Counted from the first letter of the stretch, positions 1 to 8,932 are shown. The stretch is DNA of 19,508 bases from Sphingomonadaceae bacterium (GCA_016742125.1 JACVCM010000058.1:1-19508); one strand, 5' to 3'. The notes: generated by a model not told the origin, from the sequence alone. A program made the numbers and translations.

Positions 1-35
1 ACCCTCGAGAATTTCCCGCAAGTCTCCGTGTTGAG

Positions 36-773
36 GTGCCGCCAGATCCAGACCGGCTCCAACAGGCCCAGATTATGGCGGCTGGCAAGGGCACGCGCAT
101 GATGCCCCTGACAGCAGACCGGCCAAAGCCATTGATCGAGGTCGCAGGGGTCGCCTTGCTCGATCATGTTCTGGACCATTTGCGCGATGCCGGGATCGGC
201 AAAGTTGTCATCAATGCGCATTATCGTGCCGGGCAAGTGGAAGATCATATGGCCGAGAATGCCAGTGATCTGGACGTTACCATTTCCGACGAACGGGATC
301 TGCTGCTGGATACTGGCGGCGGGCTGGTTAGGGCCTTACCGCTGATTGGATGTGACCCGTTTTTGTGTGTCAATGCGGACAACTGGTGGACCGACGAGGG
401 CAACAACGCGCTCGTCCGACTGATGCAGCGCTGGGATGACGAGCGCATGGACGTATTGATGCTGCTGGTACCATTCGTTAACGCGCACAACACGCAGGGC
501 CAGGGCGATTTCGATATGGACGCTGGAGGCCGTCTCGTGCGCCGGAAACCCGGTGGCTATGCGGCCTATGTTTGGACGGGTATCCAGATACTTTCGAAAC
601 GGCTTATCACCGATCCGCCGTCCGATGTTTTTTCAACCAATATTTTCTGGGACCGGGCGATTGCCGCCGGTCGCTGTTTCGGATTGGTGCATCAGGGATT
701 ATGGTTTGATGTCGGCTATCCCGCCGCCATCGCCGCAACCGAGCAAAAATTGCTGGAATATGCCGCAGAATAA
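36..773 (+). CDS. murU: MurU-like N-acetylmuramate-1-phosphate uridylyltransferase (NTP transferase family)
   Basis: Nucleotidyltransferase of the type that joins a nucleoside triphosphate to a sugar-1-phosphate. Its closest known role is MurU, which makes UDP-MurNAc in the cytoplasm during peptidoglycan recycling. Visible features are the N-terminal nucleotide-binding signature AAGKGTRMMPLTADRPKP at residues 15-32, the metal-binding Asp in VNADN (D115), the SDER and TGGG motifs near 84-96, and the C-terminal GLWFDVGYP with D225. At 245 residues it has the family's length and is a single catalytic domain. I chose GTG at 36, although its Shine-Dalgarno is weak. ATG at 75 would delete the first beta strand of the nucleotide fold. 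The frame stays open to the window edge, so a start further upstream is possible. Another frame ends in TGA at 32-34, perhaps the end of an upstream gene, in MurU loci often the kinase AmgK, but too little is visible to identify it. The 3' end overlaps addB by 14 bases. The precise sugar substrate is inferred. Confidence 0.85.
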   Translation: MPPDPDRLQQAQIMAAGKGTRMMPLTADRPKPLIEVAGVALLDHVLDHLRDAGIGKVVINAHYRAGQVEDHMAENASDLDVTISDERDLLLDTGGGLVRALPLIGCDPFLCVNADNWWTDEGNNALVRLMQRWDDERMDVLMLLVPFVNAHNTQGQGDFDMDAGGRLVRRKPGGYAAYVWTGIQILSKRLITDPPSDVFSTNIFWDRAIAAGRCFGLVHQGLWFDVGYPAAIAATEQKLLEYAAE

Positions 774-3720
774 TAATCGGACCACCAGACCGCGCATTTA
801 CAGCGTGCCCTTTGGGGTCGACCTTTGCCAAGCGACCGTTTCATATATTCTGCACGAAGTTGGAATTGATCCGCTTGCTTTGAGCCGCGCGATCATCCTG
901 TTGCCCAATAATCGCGCCGTAAAGACCATGACGGAGGCATTTGTGCGCGAGGCCGAACCAGGGCTGTTGCTCCCGCATATGGTGGCGGTGGGGGATCTGG
1001 CGCTCGACGAGGCATTGGGGCCGATCCTCGACCCGCTTACCGACGAAAAACCGATTTCGACTGCAATCACGACGTCGTCCCGTATCGCCATGTTGACGAA
1101 ACTAGTGCTCGCTAACCGGCCCAAAGGCCAGTTTGTTTCTGTCGCAGAAGCAATTCGACTCGCACGGAAGCTTTCCGACATGATCGATGAACTGGAGATT
1201 GAGCAGGTCAGCTTCGAGATGATCGCGGAGCTCCGGATCGAAACCGATTTGGCGGAGCATTGGCAAAGCTGCTATCGGCAGGTTGAAGCGATCCTGCCAG
1301 CCTATCGGGCAGAATTGGCAAGAAGGACGCTGCTCGGTCCGGCGGAACGACGCAACCTTTTGCTCGGACGTTTTGAACAAAGGCTGAGCCATTCTCCGCC
1401 TGATTTCCCGGTTTACGCCGTTGGCATTACCACGGCCGCCAAGGCCGTTGCCAAGCTGCTACGCCGCATTTCACGGCTGGAGCAGGGGACCGTAATACTG
1501 CCGGGTGTCGATCTCGATATGCCGCAGCAAGACTGGGACGCACTTTTGCCTGCAGATGTCGATGAGGGTGATGCCCGGCATCATCGCAATATTGAGGTGC
1601 ATCCGCAATTTCATCTTCGGCTTCTGCTCGACCGGATGGGTGTGGTTCGTGACGAAGTCGAGCGGTTCGTACCCCGCGACATGTCCAACAAAGGCAGCGT
1701 AATCACCGACATTTTCTGCTTGCCCGAACAAAGTGCATCATGGCGCGATCTTCCACCATCGCGAAAGCAGCTGCCTCATGTCAACGTGATCGAAGCAAGC
1801 GACAGCGCAACAGAGGCAAGAGCGATTTCGGTCGCTGTCCGGAGAGCGCTGGAAGAGCCTGGTAAACGCATCGCCGTAATCACACCCGACCGTCAGCTTG
1901 CTTTGCGCGTCGCCGCTCAGTTGCGACGCTGGGGCATCGTTGTCGACGATAGCGCGGGGCGGTCTCTGTTTCAGACACCGCCCGGAACACTCATTCTTGC
2001 TTTGGTCGATGCCATTGCCAGTCGATTTTCGGCGACCAGCGTTCTTGAAATTGCCAAACATCCGCTGACCGGATTCGGCGAAAATCGTCTGGCCTGGCTG
2101 GAGCATGCAAGATCGCTGGACCTTCACCTTCGCGGGCCGACCGGAGGAGTCGGACTGACGTGGATTTCAAAAAGGTTGGTGCAGGATGCAGCTGAAGATG
2201 AAGGTCTGAATCGCTGGTGGCTGGCATATTCGGCCCAGCTTCTGAAGCTTGAGCCAGCTTTGCCGACGGGTCTTGGATCGATATTCGCCGCAATCCGGGA
2301 AGTGGGCACTGAACTGACTGCGGGGCAGATTTGGAAGGGTTCGGCGGGACGCGAACTTGCAACGCTTTGGGAGGAAATTGCCGGAAGCGATCTTGCCGAA
2401 CTTACGACAGACGACAGGTCCGCCATCTCGGCGATCATCGTCGAGCTTTTATCCGGCGCCGTTGTGCGTCCGCCATATGGGGGGCACCCCCGCGTCGCGA
2501 TTTACGGTTTGCTGGAGGCAAGGATGCAGCAAGCCGATCTGCTGATATGCGGCGGGCTTAACGAGGCGACATGGCCGCAGATTGCACAGCCGGATCCATG
2601 GCTGGCACCTGCCATCCGGCGCCATCTCGGGCTGGCTACACTTGATCGTAACATTGGGCTCTCGGCACATGATCTCGCCACCGCGCTGGGCGGCAAACAG
2701 GTGATTTTGACCAGGGCCATGCGCGACAGTAGCGGCCCGACCGTCGCATCCCGTTTCCTGCTTCGCATCAAAGCTCTATTGGGCAACCAACTACAGACGG
2801 ATGCGACGTTGCCGGTGCTCGCCAGAGCATTAGATGCTGCCACGTTCAAACCAGGCTTTGCCGAGCGTCCGCAGCCCTTACCGTCGGCACAGCAACGCAG
2901 GGTGACTTTGTCCGTAACCGACTTCGACCAGCTAAAATCCGATCCCTACTCCTTTTATGCAAAGCGTATACTGCGCCTCAAGCCTCTCGACACCATAGAT
3001 GCCCAGCCGAGCCATGCCTGGCGCGGAACGCTTGTCCACGACATTCTGGAGGCATGGTTCAAAAGTGATGCCTGCGATCCGGAGAAGCTGTTGACGCGAG
3101 CGGCGGAGCTGCTGAAGGACGATACGCTTGATCCCGTGCTGCGTGCCCTGTGGCAACCGCGAATATCCGAGGGGCTCCAATGGATCGCGCGAGAAACGCA
3201 GCGCATGCGCGATGAAGAGGGGCGGCAGCTACTCATCGCTGAGGAAGATGGTGAAATCGAGCTGCTCGGCACTCGCATCAGGGGGCGCGCTGACCGCATC
3301 GATGCCGGAAAGGATGGCAGCCTGATCATCATCGATTACAAGACAGGAATCCCGCCAAAACCGAAGCAGATCAATGCCGGGTTCGCGCTGCAACTGGGGT
3401 TGGTTGGCCTGATGGCTGAGCGCGGCGCGATCAAGGGTGTGAACGGATGCGCGTCAGGGTTCGAATATTGGAGCCTTGCCAAAAACAAGGATCGTGCCTT
3501 TGGCTTCGTTTCGGTCGTGAAAGAAACGCAGATTGCGGAAAATTTCATCTCGTTCGTCAAGGTTCAGGCGGAGGACGCGTTATCCAGATGGATATTGGGC
3601 GTTGAGCCATTTCATGCAAAACTGCATCCTGAATATTCCAATCATGGCGATTACGACCAGCTTATGCGGCTGCAGGAATGGAATGGTCGGCAGGCGGTCG
3701 TCGGGAGTGACGCGCCATGA
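760..3720 (+). CDS. addB: Double-strand break repair protein AddB
   Basis: Non-motor subunit of the AddAB helicase/nuclease, which resects double-strand DNA ends and prepares them for RecA. The 986-residue length fits alphaproteobacterial AddB. The N-terminus (YSVPFGVDL, residues 12-20) is typical of the alphaproteobacterial form, whose helicase domain is degenerate, and no Walker A motif is visible. The C-terminal PD-(D/E)XK nuclease has H760 in LVHDILEAWF, D845 in RADRID and D859-x-K861 in DYKTG, followed by the QLGLVGLMAE helix. The cysteines that hold an iron-sulfur cluster in Bacillus AddB are not evident: the segment preceding the nuclease reads SDPYSFYAKRIL. ATG 760 is chosen because it gives the family N-terminus; the frame is open back to 553, but that part lies inside murU. 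The start is 14 bases inside murU, and the stop overlaps addA in ATGA, so the two subunits are probably translationally coupled. Confidence 0.95.
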   Translation: MPQNNNRTTRPRIYSVPFGVDLCQATVSYILHEVGIDPLALSRAIILLPNNRAVKTMTEAFVREAEPGLLLPHMVAVGDLALDEALGPILDPLTDEKPISTAITTSSRIAMLTKLVLANRPKGQFVSVAEAIRLARKLSDMIDELEIEQVSFEMIAELRIETDLAEHWQSCYRQVEAILPAYRAELARRTLLGPAERRNLLLGRFEQRLSHSPPDFPVYAVGITTAAKAVAKLLRRISRLEQGTVILPGVDLDMPQQDWDALLPADVDEGDARHHRNIEVHPQFHLRLLLDRMGVVRDEVERFVPRDMSNKGSVITDIFCLPEQSASWRDLPPSRKQLPHVNVIEASDSATEARAISVAVRRALEEPGKRIAVITPDRQLALRVAAQLRRWGIVVDDSAGRSLFQTPPGTLILALVDAIASRFSATSVLEIAKHPLTGFGENRLAWLEHARSLDLHLRGPTGGVGLTWISKRLVQDAAEDEGLNRWWLAYSAQLLKLEPALPTGLGSIFAAIREVGTELTAGQIWKGSAGRELATLWEEIAGSDLAELTTDDRSAISAIIVELLSGAVVRPPYGGHPRVAIYGLLEARMQQADLLICGGLNEATWPQIAQPDPWLAPAIRRHLGLATLDRNIGLSAHDLATALGGKQVILTRAMRDSSGPTVASRFLLRIKALLGNQLQTDATLPVLARALDAATFKPGFAERPQPLPSAQQRRVTLSVTDFDQLKSDPYSFYAKRILRLKPLDTIDAQPSHAWRGTLVHDILEAWFKSDACDPEKLLTRAAELLKDDTLDPVLRALWQPRISEGLQWIARETQRMRDEEGRQLLIAEEDGEIELLGTRIRGRADRIDAGKDGSLIIIDYKTGIPPKPKQINAGFALQLGLVGLMAERGAIKGVNGCASGFEYWSLAKNKDRAFGFVSVVKETQIAENFISFVKVQAEDALSRWILGVEPFHAKLHPEYSNHGDYDQLMRLQEWNGRQAVVGSDAP

Positions 3721-6700
3721 GCGACACGTCGGTGCGAAAACCGATGTACCCGCTGATTCCCGCGCAACAAGACGCCGTTCAACCTGAACGCAATATATGG
3801 CTGAGTGCATCTGCTGGCACTGGCAAAACACAGGTTTTGACCGCGCGCGTCATACGTTTGCTTCTTGAGGAAGGGGTTCAACCCGAAAATCTGCTGTGCA
3901 TCACGTTCACCAAGGCGGGCGCAGCCGAAATGGCGGAGCGTATCAACCAGTTACTCGCGTCATGGGTTCAGTTGGGCGACCAGCAATTGTTTCACGATCT
4001 TGAAGCTATCGGGGCGAAAGCCGGTCCTGCGGCACGCAAGCGGGCCAGTGAGCTTTTTGCCAAAGTCCTGGATGCTCCGGGCGGTGGTCTGCAAATCATG
4101 ACCATTCACAGTTTTTGCCAATCGTTACTCGCCAGTTTTCCTGAAGAGGCCGGTTTGGTGCCGGGTGCCAAGCCGATCGAGGGGCCGGAACAGAAAGAAT
4201 TATTGCGACAGGCATTGTTATCGATGATCGTCGCCGCGGAAGCAGCGCATGATTCAGATTTGATCGACAGCCTTCAAAACCTGAGCCTTGCAATGGGTGA
4301 AGAGGCGACGCTTAACTTTCTGAATAAATGCGCGGCGACTCCCGACACGATGGCCGAAATCCCTGATGGCCCAGGCGCAGTGATCTGGGCGAGGCGTCTT
4401 GCCGAGGTGTCATTCGACGGGTCGGTTGATGCCATGCTCGAAGCTGCGCTTGCTGACGAAGTGATCGACTCTGCGAGCATTCGGGCAATTGCCGACCAAA
4501 ATCTGGCATGGGGGAAAGGGAGCTTAAGCAGTCGTGGCGGCAAGCGCGCAGAAACGCTATACGATTGGCTGGCAATGGACAGCGCGCGAAGGGCGCAAAA
4601 TTTTGCGATACTGCACGGTTGCTGGAGCAAGTCTGACGGCGAACCCTTGATTTCATCCAAAAATCATACCCCGCTCGACGATGCCTATGCGTCGCTTGCG
4701 CTCGAACTGCACAACTGGACAAAGTCCCTGCACAATCAGGTTACTCGCGCTAAATATGCCGATAGACTTGCCAAGGCGTTGCTTGTGGGCAAGCGGTTTG
4801 CGCAATTCTATGCGCAGGCGAAACACGAGCGCGGGGTGATCGATTTCGATGACATGATCCGCCGAACGGCCGCTCTGCTCTCGACCAGTCACATGTCCGA
4901 TTGGGTCCGCTACAAGCTAGACAGGCACGTGGATCACATCCTTGTCGACGAGGCACAAGATACCAACAAAGCGCAATGGGATATCATCAATGCGCTGAGC
5001 GACGATTTTTTCAGCGGCAGCGGCGCGCGCGCCGGCCGTGCGCGCACGGTGTTTTCGGTCGGCGATTTTAAACAGGCCATATACGGTTTTCAGGGAACGG
5101 CACCCGAGCGGTACCAGGAAGCCGGTGAATTGCTTAGCGAAAAAATCGAGGCTGCCAATGGCATTCTTGAACGGCTGACGCTCTCGCAAAGTTTTCGTTC
5201 GACCCCGCCCATTCTCGATTTCGTCAATGCAGTGGTCGCGACAGCTGGCCCGTCGAGTTTCGGGATCGGCGATACCATAGACGATCATTATTCCGACAAG
5301 CCTGCTGTGGGTATGGTCAAACTGCTTTCTCCCGTTACGGCGGCCGTGGCCGACGATAACGCTGCAAACGACAATGGGGATGACGAGGAAAGCTGGATTA
5401 CGGGTGAAAAGCGTCTGCTGGCGGCAAAGCTGGCCGACCATGTCGAAGCGCTTATCGAAGAGCGCCCTTGGCTGGCTTCACAAGGTCGACATCTGGAACC
5501 AGGCGATATCATGTTTCTGCTACGTAGCCGGGGCGAACTGGCATCCTTGCTTGTGGCGCAATTGCATGAAAGGAATATACCGGTTGCCGGTATCGACCGT
5601 CTGCGATTGACGCAGCCATTGGTTGTCCAGGACCTGCTCGCCGTGATCCGCTTCGTGTTGCAGCCGCAGGACGATCTTAGTCTCGCTTGCATATTGGTGT
5701 CGCCGATTGTCGGATGGACACAGGAACAGTTGTTGCAATATGGTTATCGCGGAGACAGACGGGTTAGCCTGTGGCAGCATTTGCGGGAACAGGAAGCCAT
5801 CGGCCCAGACATGGCACCGTTGCGCGCGATGCTCGAAAAGGCAGACTTTGTGACTGTCTACGATTTTCTTGAAGACCTGTTGTCGGGCGAGGCGGGCGCG
5901 CGCCGGAAATTCGCGGCACGCATGGGAAGCGAAGTTCTGGTCCCCATAGAAGAATTACTCAACACGGCACTGCTGTTTCAGCAGCAGCACGGCGGGGGAC
6001 TCCAAAGCTTTCTGGGTTGGTTCGATCGCGGCGATATCGAAATCAAGCGTGAGGGCGAGGGCAGGGCGAACGAAGTGCGCGTCATGACGGTACACGGATC
6101 GAAAGGCCTGCAGGCGCCGGTGGTGATATTGGCCGACACGACGTCCGATCCAGGCAAAAAGCCGGACCATTTTGCCGAGCTATTGATGGACGAAGGCCGA
6201 CGGACGCCTTTGTTGCCGATCCGAGTGTCCGAGAAGTCGGGTCGCCTTGCCGAGGTGGTCGAGAAGCAAAAAAAACGTGAATTGGAAGAGCATCATCGAC
6301 TTTTGTACGTGGCCATCACGCGGGCGGAGGAACGGCTGATCATGGGCGGCGCACTGGGCGTCAACCGCAAGGGAGAGGCACCCGGCGACAGCTGGTACAG
6401 TGTTTTGCATCGGAGCATGGCTTCCTTGGGCTGCAAATGGGAAGCCGACCCCCGTTGGGGACGAGTCATGCGCCACATTGGCGCCGACGGCGCGGCAGGT
6501 GTTCCGACGGTGAGCACTGCCCAGCCCAAGACCGAGGATGAGCCCCAGATCGCATATCCGGGCTGGTTATCTGCGCCAGCTCCCCTGGAATCGCGTCCAC
6601 CCAGACCGCTGGTACCGTCGCGGCTGGATGATGATGACTATGGCGATGCACCGCCCTCTGCCACAATGCGGGCTGCGGCAGAACGGGGCAAATTGCTGCA

Positions 6701-7160
6701 TGCCCTTTTCGAGCGAGTAACCGATCCGACATCGCTTTCTGCCGCCGCACGGTGGCTCGATACGGCTGCCCGCGACCCGTCCATCGACAAGTCTGAATTG
6801 TTGGCGGCGGTATCCGCCATCGTTCAAAACCCTGAATGGGCCGAATTTTTCGGCGATGCAGCCCGTGCAGAGGTCCCTTTGGCGGCTGTTGTGGGCGAGA
6901 CGGTCGTTACAGGGCGGGTCGATCGGCTTATTGTCGAACCAGACCGTGTCAGGGTTGTCGATTTCAAGACAGGGCGGGCAGTGCCGGACGACGCACTGGG
7001 TGTCATTGCGCCCCATCTGCGTCAGATGGCGCATTATGTGGCTGCGCTGGGCGTGATTTTTCCGGGGAGGTCGATTGAGGCATCGCTGCTGTTCACGCAT
7101 GCACCGCGTCTTATCTCCCTGCCACCGGAGGTTCTTGATCCCTACAAACCAGCCTCTTGA
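3717..7160 (+). CDS. addA: Double-strand break repair helicase/nuclease AddA
   Basis: Motor and nuclease subunit of AddAB, a UvrD-like superfamily 1 helicase of 1147 residues, the usual size. Visible in order: a Q-like motif (PAQQDAV, about 15-21); Walker A ASAGTGKT at 31-38; motif Ia ITFTKAGAAEM; Walker B VDEAQD near 410-415; motif III VGDFKQAIYGFQG; motif V-like VMTVHGSKGLQAPVV; and motif VI LLYVAITRAEERL. A C-terminal RecB-type nuclease follows, with H995 in KLLHALFERV, D1069 in GRVDRL and D1082-x-K1084 in DFKTG, then QMAHYVAAL. All helicase and nuclease residues I can check are present, so it should be active. The start codon is inside the addB stop (ATGA), which supports equal production of the two subunits. 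Confidence 0.97.
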   Translation: MSDTSVRKPMYPLIPAQQDAVQPERNIWLSASAGTGKTQVLTARVIRLLLEEGVQPENLLCITFTKAGAAEMAERINQLLASWVQLGDQQLFHDLEAIGAKAGPAARKRASELFAKVLDAPGGGLQIMTIHSFCQSLLASFPEEAGLVPGAKPIEGPEQKELLRQALLSMIVAAEAAHDSDLIDSLQNLSLAMGEEATLNFLNKCAATPDTMAEIPDGPGAVIWARRLAEVSFDGSVDAMLEAALADEVIDSASIRAIADQNLAWGKGSLSSRGGKRAETLYDWLAMDSARRAQNFAILHGCWSKSDGEPLISSKNHTPLDDAYASLALELHNWTKSLHNQVTRAKYADRLAKALLVGKRFAQFYAQAKHERGVIDFDDMIRRTAALLSTSHMSDWVRYKLDRHVDHILVDEAQDTNKAQWDIINALSDDFFSGSGARAGRARTVFSVGDFKQAIYGFQGTAPERYQEAGELLSEKIEAANGILERLTLSQSFRSTPPILDFVNAVVATAGPSSFGIGDTIDDHYSDKPAVGMVKLLSPVTAAVADDNAANDNGDDEESWITGEKRLLAAKLADHVEALIEERPWLASQGRHLEPGDIMFLLRSRGELASLLVAQLHERNIPVAGIDRLRLTQPLVVQDLLAVIRFVLQPQDDLSLACILVSPIVGWTQEQLLQYGYRGDRRVSLWQHLREQEAIGPDMAPLRAMLEKADFVTVYDFLEDLLSGEAGARRKFAARMGSEVLVPIEELLNTALLFQQQHGGGLQSFLGWFDRGDIEIKREGEGRANEVRVMTVHGSKGLQAPVVILADTTSDPGKKPDHFAELLMDEGRRTPLLPIRVSEKSGRLAEVVEKQKKRELEEHHRLLYVAITRAEERLIMGGALGVNRKGEAPGDSWYSVLHRSMASLGCKWEADPRWGRVMRHIGADGAAGVPTVSTAQPKTEDEPQIAYPGWLSAPAPLESRPPRPLVPSRLDDDDYGDAPPSATMRAAAERGKLLHALFERVTDPTSLSAAARWLDTAARDPSIDKSELLAAVSAIVQNPEWAEFFGDAARAEVPLAAVVGETVVTGRVDRLIVEPDRVRVVDFKTGRAVPDDALGVIAPHLRQMAHYVAALGVIFPGRSIEASLLFTHAPRLISLPPEVLDPYKPAS

Positions 7161-7190
7161 GTTGCGAAGCAAATCTATTGTCACCGGTGC

Positions 7191-7219
7191 TTGTTTTGGG
7201 CCGAACAGCGGCATACATT
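7191..7219 (+). promoter_or_regulatory. Possible sigma-70 promoter for trxA
   Basis: TTGTTT at 7191-7196 and TACATT at 7214-7219 are separated by 17 bases and each match four of six consensus positions. It lies in the 82-base gap between addA and trxA, where an independent promoter for an abundant housekeeping thioredoxin would be expected. Evidence is by eye only; read-through from addA is equally possible. Confidence 0.3.
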
Positions 7220-7230
7220 ACCGGTCAATC

Positions 7231-7236
7231 AAGGAG
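7231..7236 (+). promoter_or_regulatory. Strong ribosome binding site that fixes the trxA start
   Basis: AAGGAG, six bases ahead of ATG 7243. The same frame is open back to 7075 inside addA, but this Shine-Dalgarno and the normal thioredoxin length show that translation begins at 7243. Confidence 0.85.
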
Positions 7237-7242
7237 ATAAAA

Positions 7243-7563
7243 ATGGCTACCAAATCCGTAGGCGACGCCGATTTCGGCGCTCAGGTCCTTCAGTCCGATA
7301 AACCCGTCTTGGTCGATTTCTGGGCCGAATGGTGCGGCCCCTGCAAGATGATCGGTCCGAGCCTTGAGGAAATCAGCGAGGAGCTTGGCGATCAGGTCGA
7401 TATCGTCAAGCTGAACATTGACGATCATCCCGACACGCCTGCCAAATACGGCGTTCGGGGCATTCCGACGATGATCCTGTTCAAGGGCGGCGAAATTGCG
7501 GATACCAAGGTCGGTGCTGCTCCCAAGGCGCAGATTAAAGGCTGGCTCGAAGCGGCGCTTTAA
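7243..7563 (+). CDS. trxA: Thioredoxin 1
   Basis: Cytoplasmic thiol-disulfide oxidoreductase of 106 residues, the standard length for bacterial thioredoxin 1. It reduces disulfides in ribonucleotide reductase, methionine sulfoxide reductase and other partners, and is itself recycled by thioredoxin reductase. The active site is W30-C31-G32-P33-C34 in FWAEWCGPCK. The buried Asp is in VLVDFWAEW, and the cis-proline is P75 in RGIPTMILF. No signal peptide is present. It lies 82 bases after addA in the same direction and ends 30 bases short of convergent argJ. Between trxA and argJ I see only a weak four-base-pair stem (7569-7584) and no convincing terminator. Confidence 0.97.
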   Translation: MATKSVGDADFGAQVLQSDKPVLVDFWAEWCGPCKMIGPSLEEISEELGDQVDIVKLNIDDHPDTPAKYGVRGIPTMILFKGGEIADTKVGAAPKAQIKGWLEAAL

Positions 7564-7593
7564 TAATAACCGGGCACTATCGGTGACAAGACC

Positions 7594-8877
7594 TCAGCTG
7601 CGGTAATCGGCATTAATGCTGATATAACCGTGGGTGAGGTCACAGGTCCAGATCGTTGCTCGGCCCCGGCCCAGGCCGAGATCCACGCCAATTTCGATTT
7701 CTTGGCCCTTAAGGTGCGCGGCAACTGGCGCTTCGTCATAGTCTTCGACAGGCAGGCCGTTCAGGGCGACTTGGGTTGCGCCGAAACGGATCGATAGCAA
7801 GTCGCGGTCGGCAGGTTCGCCCGCCTTGCCAACCGCCATAACGACACGACCCCAATTTGCGTCCTCCCCCGCAATTGCGGTTTTGACCAGAGGTGAGTTC
7901 GCGACTGCAAGTCCTACGCGCCGCGCGCTTTCGTCATTCATGGCGCCGGTAACCGCAATTTCGATGAACTTCTGCGCCCCTTCGCCGTCGCGCACGACCA
8001 GATGGGCCAGTTGACGGCAGATATCGTCCAATGCGGCAGCAAAGGCATCTGCGCCCGGGTCCTCGAATGAACGCAAAGGCGCGTTACCGGCCTTGCCGGT
8101 CGCAAAAGCCAGCACGGTATCGCTGGTCGAGGTGTCGCTGTCTACGGTGATGCAGCTAAAGCTGCGGTCGTTTGCAGCCGATAGCAATTGCTGCAAAAAC
8201 GGCGCATCAACCGCTGCATCGGTAAATATATAACCAAGCATGGTCGCCATATCGGGCGCTATCATACCGGACCCCTTAATGATCCCCACCAGTTGCACGC
8301 TGCGACCATCGACAATGGCGCTCGCAGTCGCGCCCTTGGCAAAGGTGTCGGTCGTGCCGATCGCATTGCAGGCGTCTTCCCAGCTACAAGGTGTCGCATC
8401 GAACACGGCTCGCACACCCGCCTCTGCCTTGTCCCTGGGCAACGGCACACCGATCACGCCGGTGGACGACACAAAAACTTCAGTCGGGGCACAGTTCAGA
8501 TGACCAGCCACCTGCGCCACAATTGCCTCCACAGCCTCGCGGCCGCGATAACCCGTAAAGGCATTGCTGTTGCCTGCGTTTACCACCAAACCCCTTGCGC
8601 GTCCGCCCTTCAAATGATCGCGGCACAGTTCGACTTCCGAAGAACAGCAGACATTGCGTGTCGTAACGCCCGCGACCGTTGTCCCTTTAGACAACTCGAC
8701 GAAGGTCAGGTCGCACCGGCCCCAGTCCTTGTAGCCGGCACGGGCCACACGCGGCGTCGCGCCGGCAATCTGAGGCATGTGCGGGAAGGGAATGGCGAGC
8801 GGGGATGCGGCGGACACTGGAACGACTTTCAATCCTGACGGTTGACCGCCTCTAGGTAAATTTTGGACGGGCGACAA
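7594..8877 (-). CDS. argJ: Bifunctional glutamate N-acetyltransferase / amino-acid acetyltransferase ArgJ
   Basis: ArgJ transfers the acetyl group from N-acetylornithine to glutamate, which closes the cyclic arginine pathway. Many forms can also use acetyl-CoA. It is made as a precursor that cuts itself before a threonine, which becomes the catalytic nucleophile. Here this is T212 in the motif MATMLGY, preceded by the oxyanion-forming KGSGMIAPD. Other family signatures are NAGNSNAFTG (100-109), SSTGVIGVPLP (137-147) and, late in the protein, ANWGRVVMAVGKAGE. The start is uncertain. TTG at 8877 has an excellent upstream AAGGCGG and gives 427 residues. GTG at 8817 gives 407, closer to the usual length, but its ribosome site is poor. 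The gene is convergent with trxA and divergent from the small secA-leader gene, with an 80-base gap between start codons. Confidence 0.95.
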   Translation of the reverse strand: MSPVQNLPRGGQPSGLKVVPVSAASPLAIPFPHMPQIAGATPRVARAGYKDWGRCDLTFVELSKGTTVAGVTTRNVCCSSEVELCRDHLKGGRARGLVVNAGNSNAFTGYRGREAVEAIVAQVAGHLNCAPTEVFVSSTGVIGVPLPRDKAEAGVRAVFDATPCSWEDACNAIGTTDTFAKGATASAIVDGRSVQLVGIIKGSGMIAPDMATMLGYIFTDAAVDAPFLQQLLSAANDRSFSCITVDSDTSTSDTVLAFATGKAGNAPLRSFEDPGADAFAAALDDICRQLAHLVVRDGEGAQKFIEIAVTGAMNDESARRVGLAVANSPLVKTAIAGEDANWGRVVMAVGKAGEPADRDLLSIRFGATQVALNGLPVEDYDEAPVAAHLKGQEIEIGVDLGLGRGRATIWTCDLTHGYISINADYRS

Positions 8878-8884
8878 TCAAAAG

Positions 8885-8891
8885 CCGCCTT
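8885..8891 (-). promoter_or_regulatory. Ribosome binding site supporting the TTG start of argJ
   Basis: On the minus strand this reads AAGGCGG, six of seven bases of the ideal Shine-Dalgarno, seven bases ahead of TTG 8877. It favours the rare TTG codon over the internal GTG at 8817. Confidence 0.55.
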
Positions 8892-8903
8892 ATGCTTTCA
8901 CGG

Positions 8904-8932
8904 TGGACGAACGCGCCCGTCATCCTTATATG
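8904..8932 (+). promoter_or_regulatory. Candidate promoter of the leader ORF-secA transcript
   Basis: TGGACG at 8904-8909 and TATATG at 8927-8932 are 17 bases apart. The first is close to the alphaproteobacterial -35 element TTGACG and the second resembles a -10 box. Transcription would begin near 8940, leaving about 18 bases before ATG 8958. It lies in the 80-base divergent region shared with argJ. It was judged by eye, and the -10 box is only a partial match. Confidence 0.4.

Noticed and set aside
1..35. Remnant of an upstream gene such as amgK
   Set aside because: A TGA at 32-34 could end an upstream gene, but eleven codons are too few to identify it.
553..759. Upstream extension of addB inside murU
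   Set aside because: murU reads through this stretch in another frame with clear family motifs, and AddB's conserved N-terminus begins just after ATG 760.
7564..7593. Rho-independent terminator between trxA and argJ
   Set aside because: Only a four-pair stem (7569-7572 with 7581-7584) can be drawn, and it is not followed by a T-run on either strand.
8188..8838. 216-codon open frame on the plus strand opposite argJ
   Set aside because: Its translation is rich in Arg, His and Cys without any motif, and the argJ signatures on the other strand explain the conservation of this DNA.
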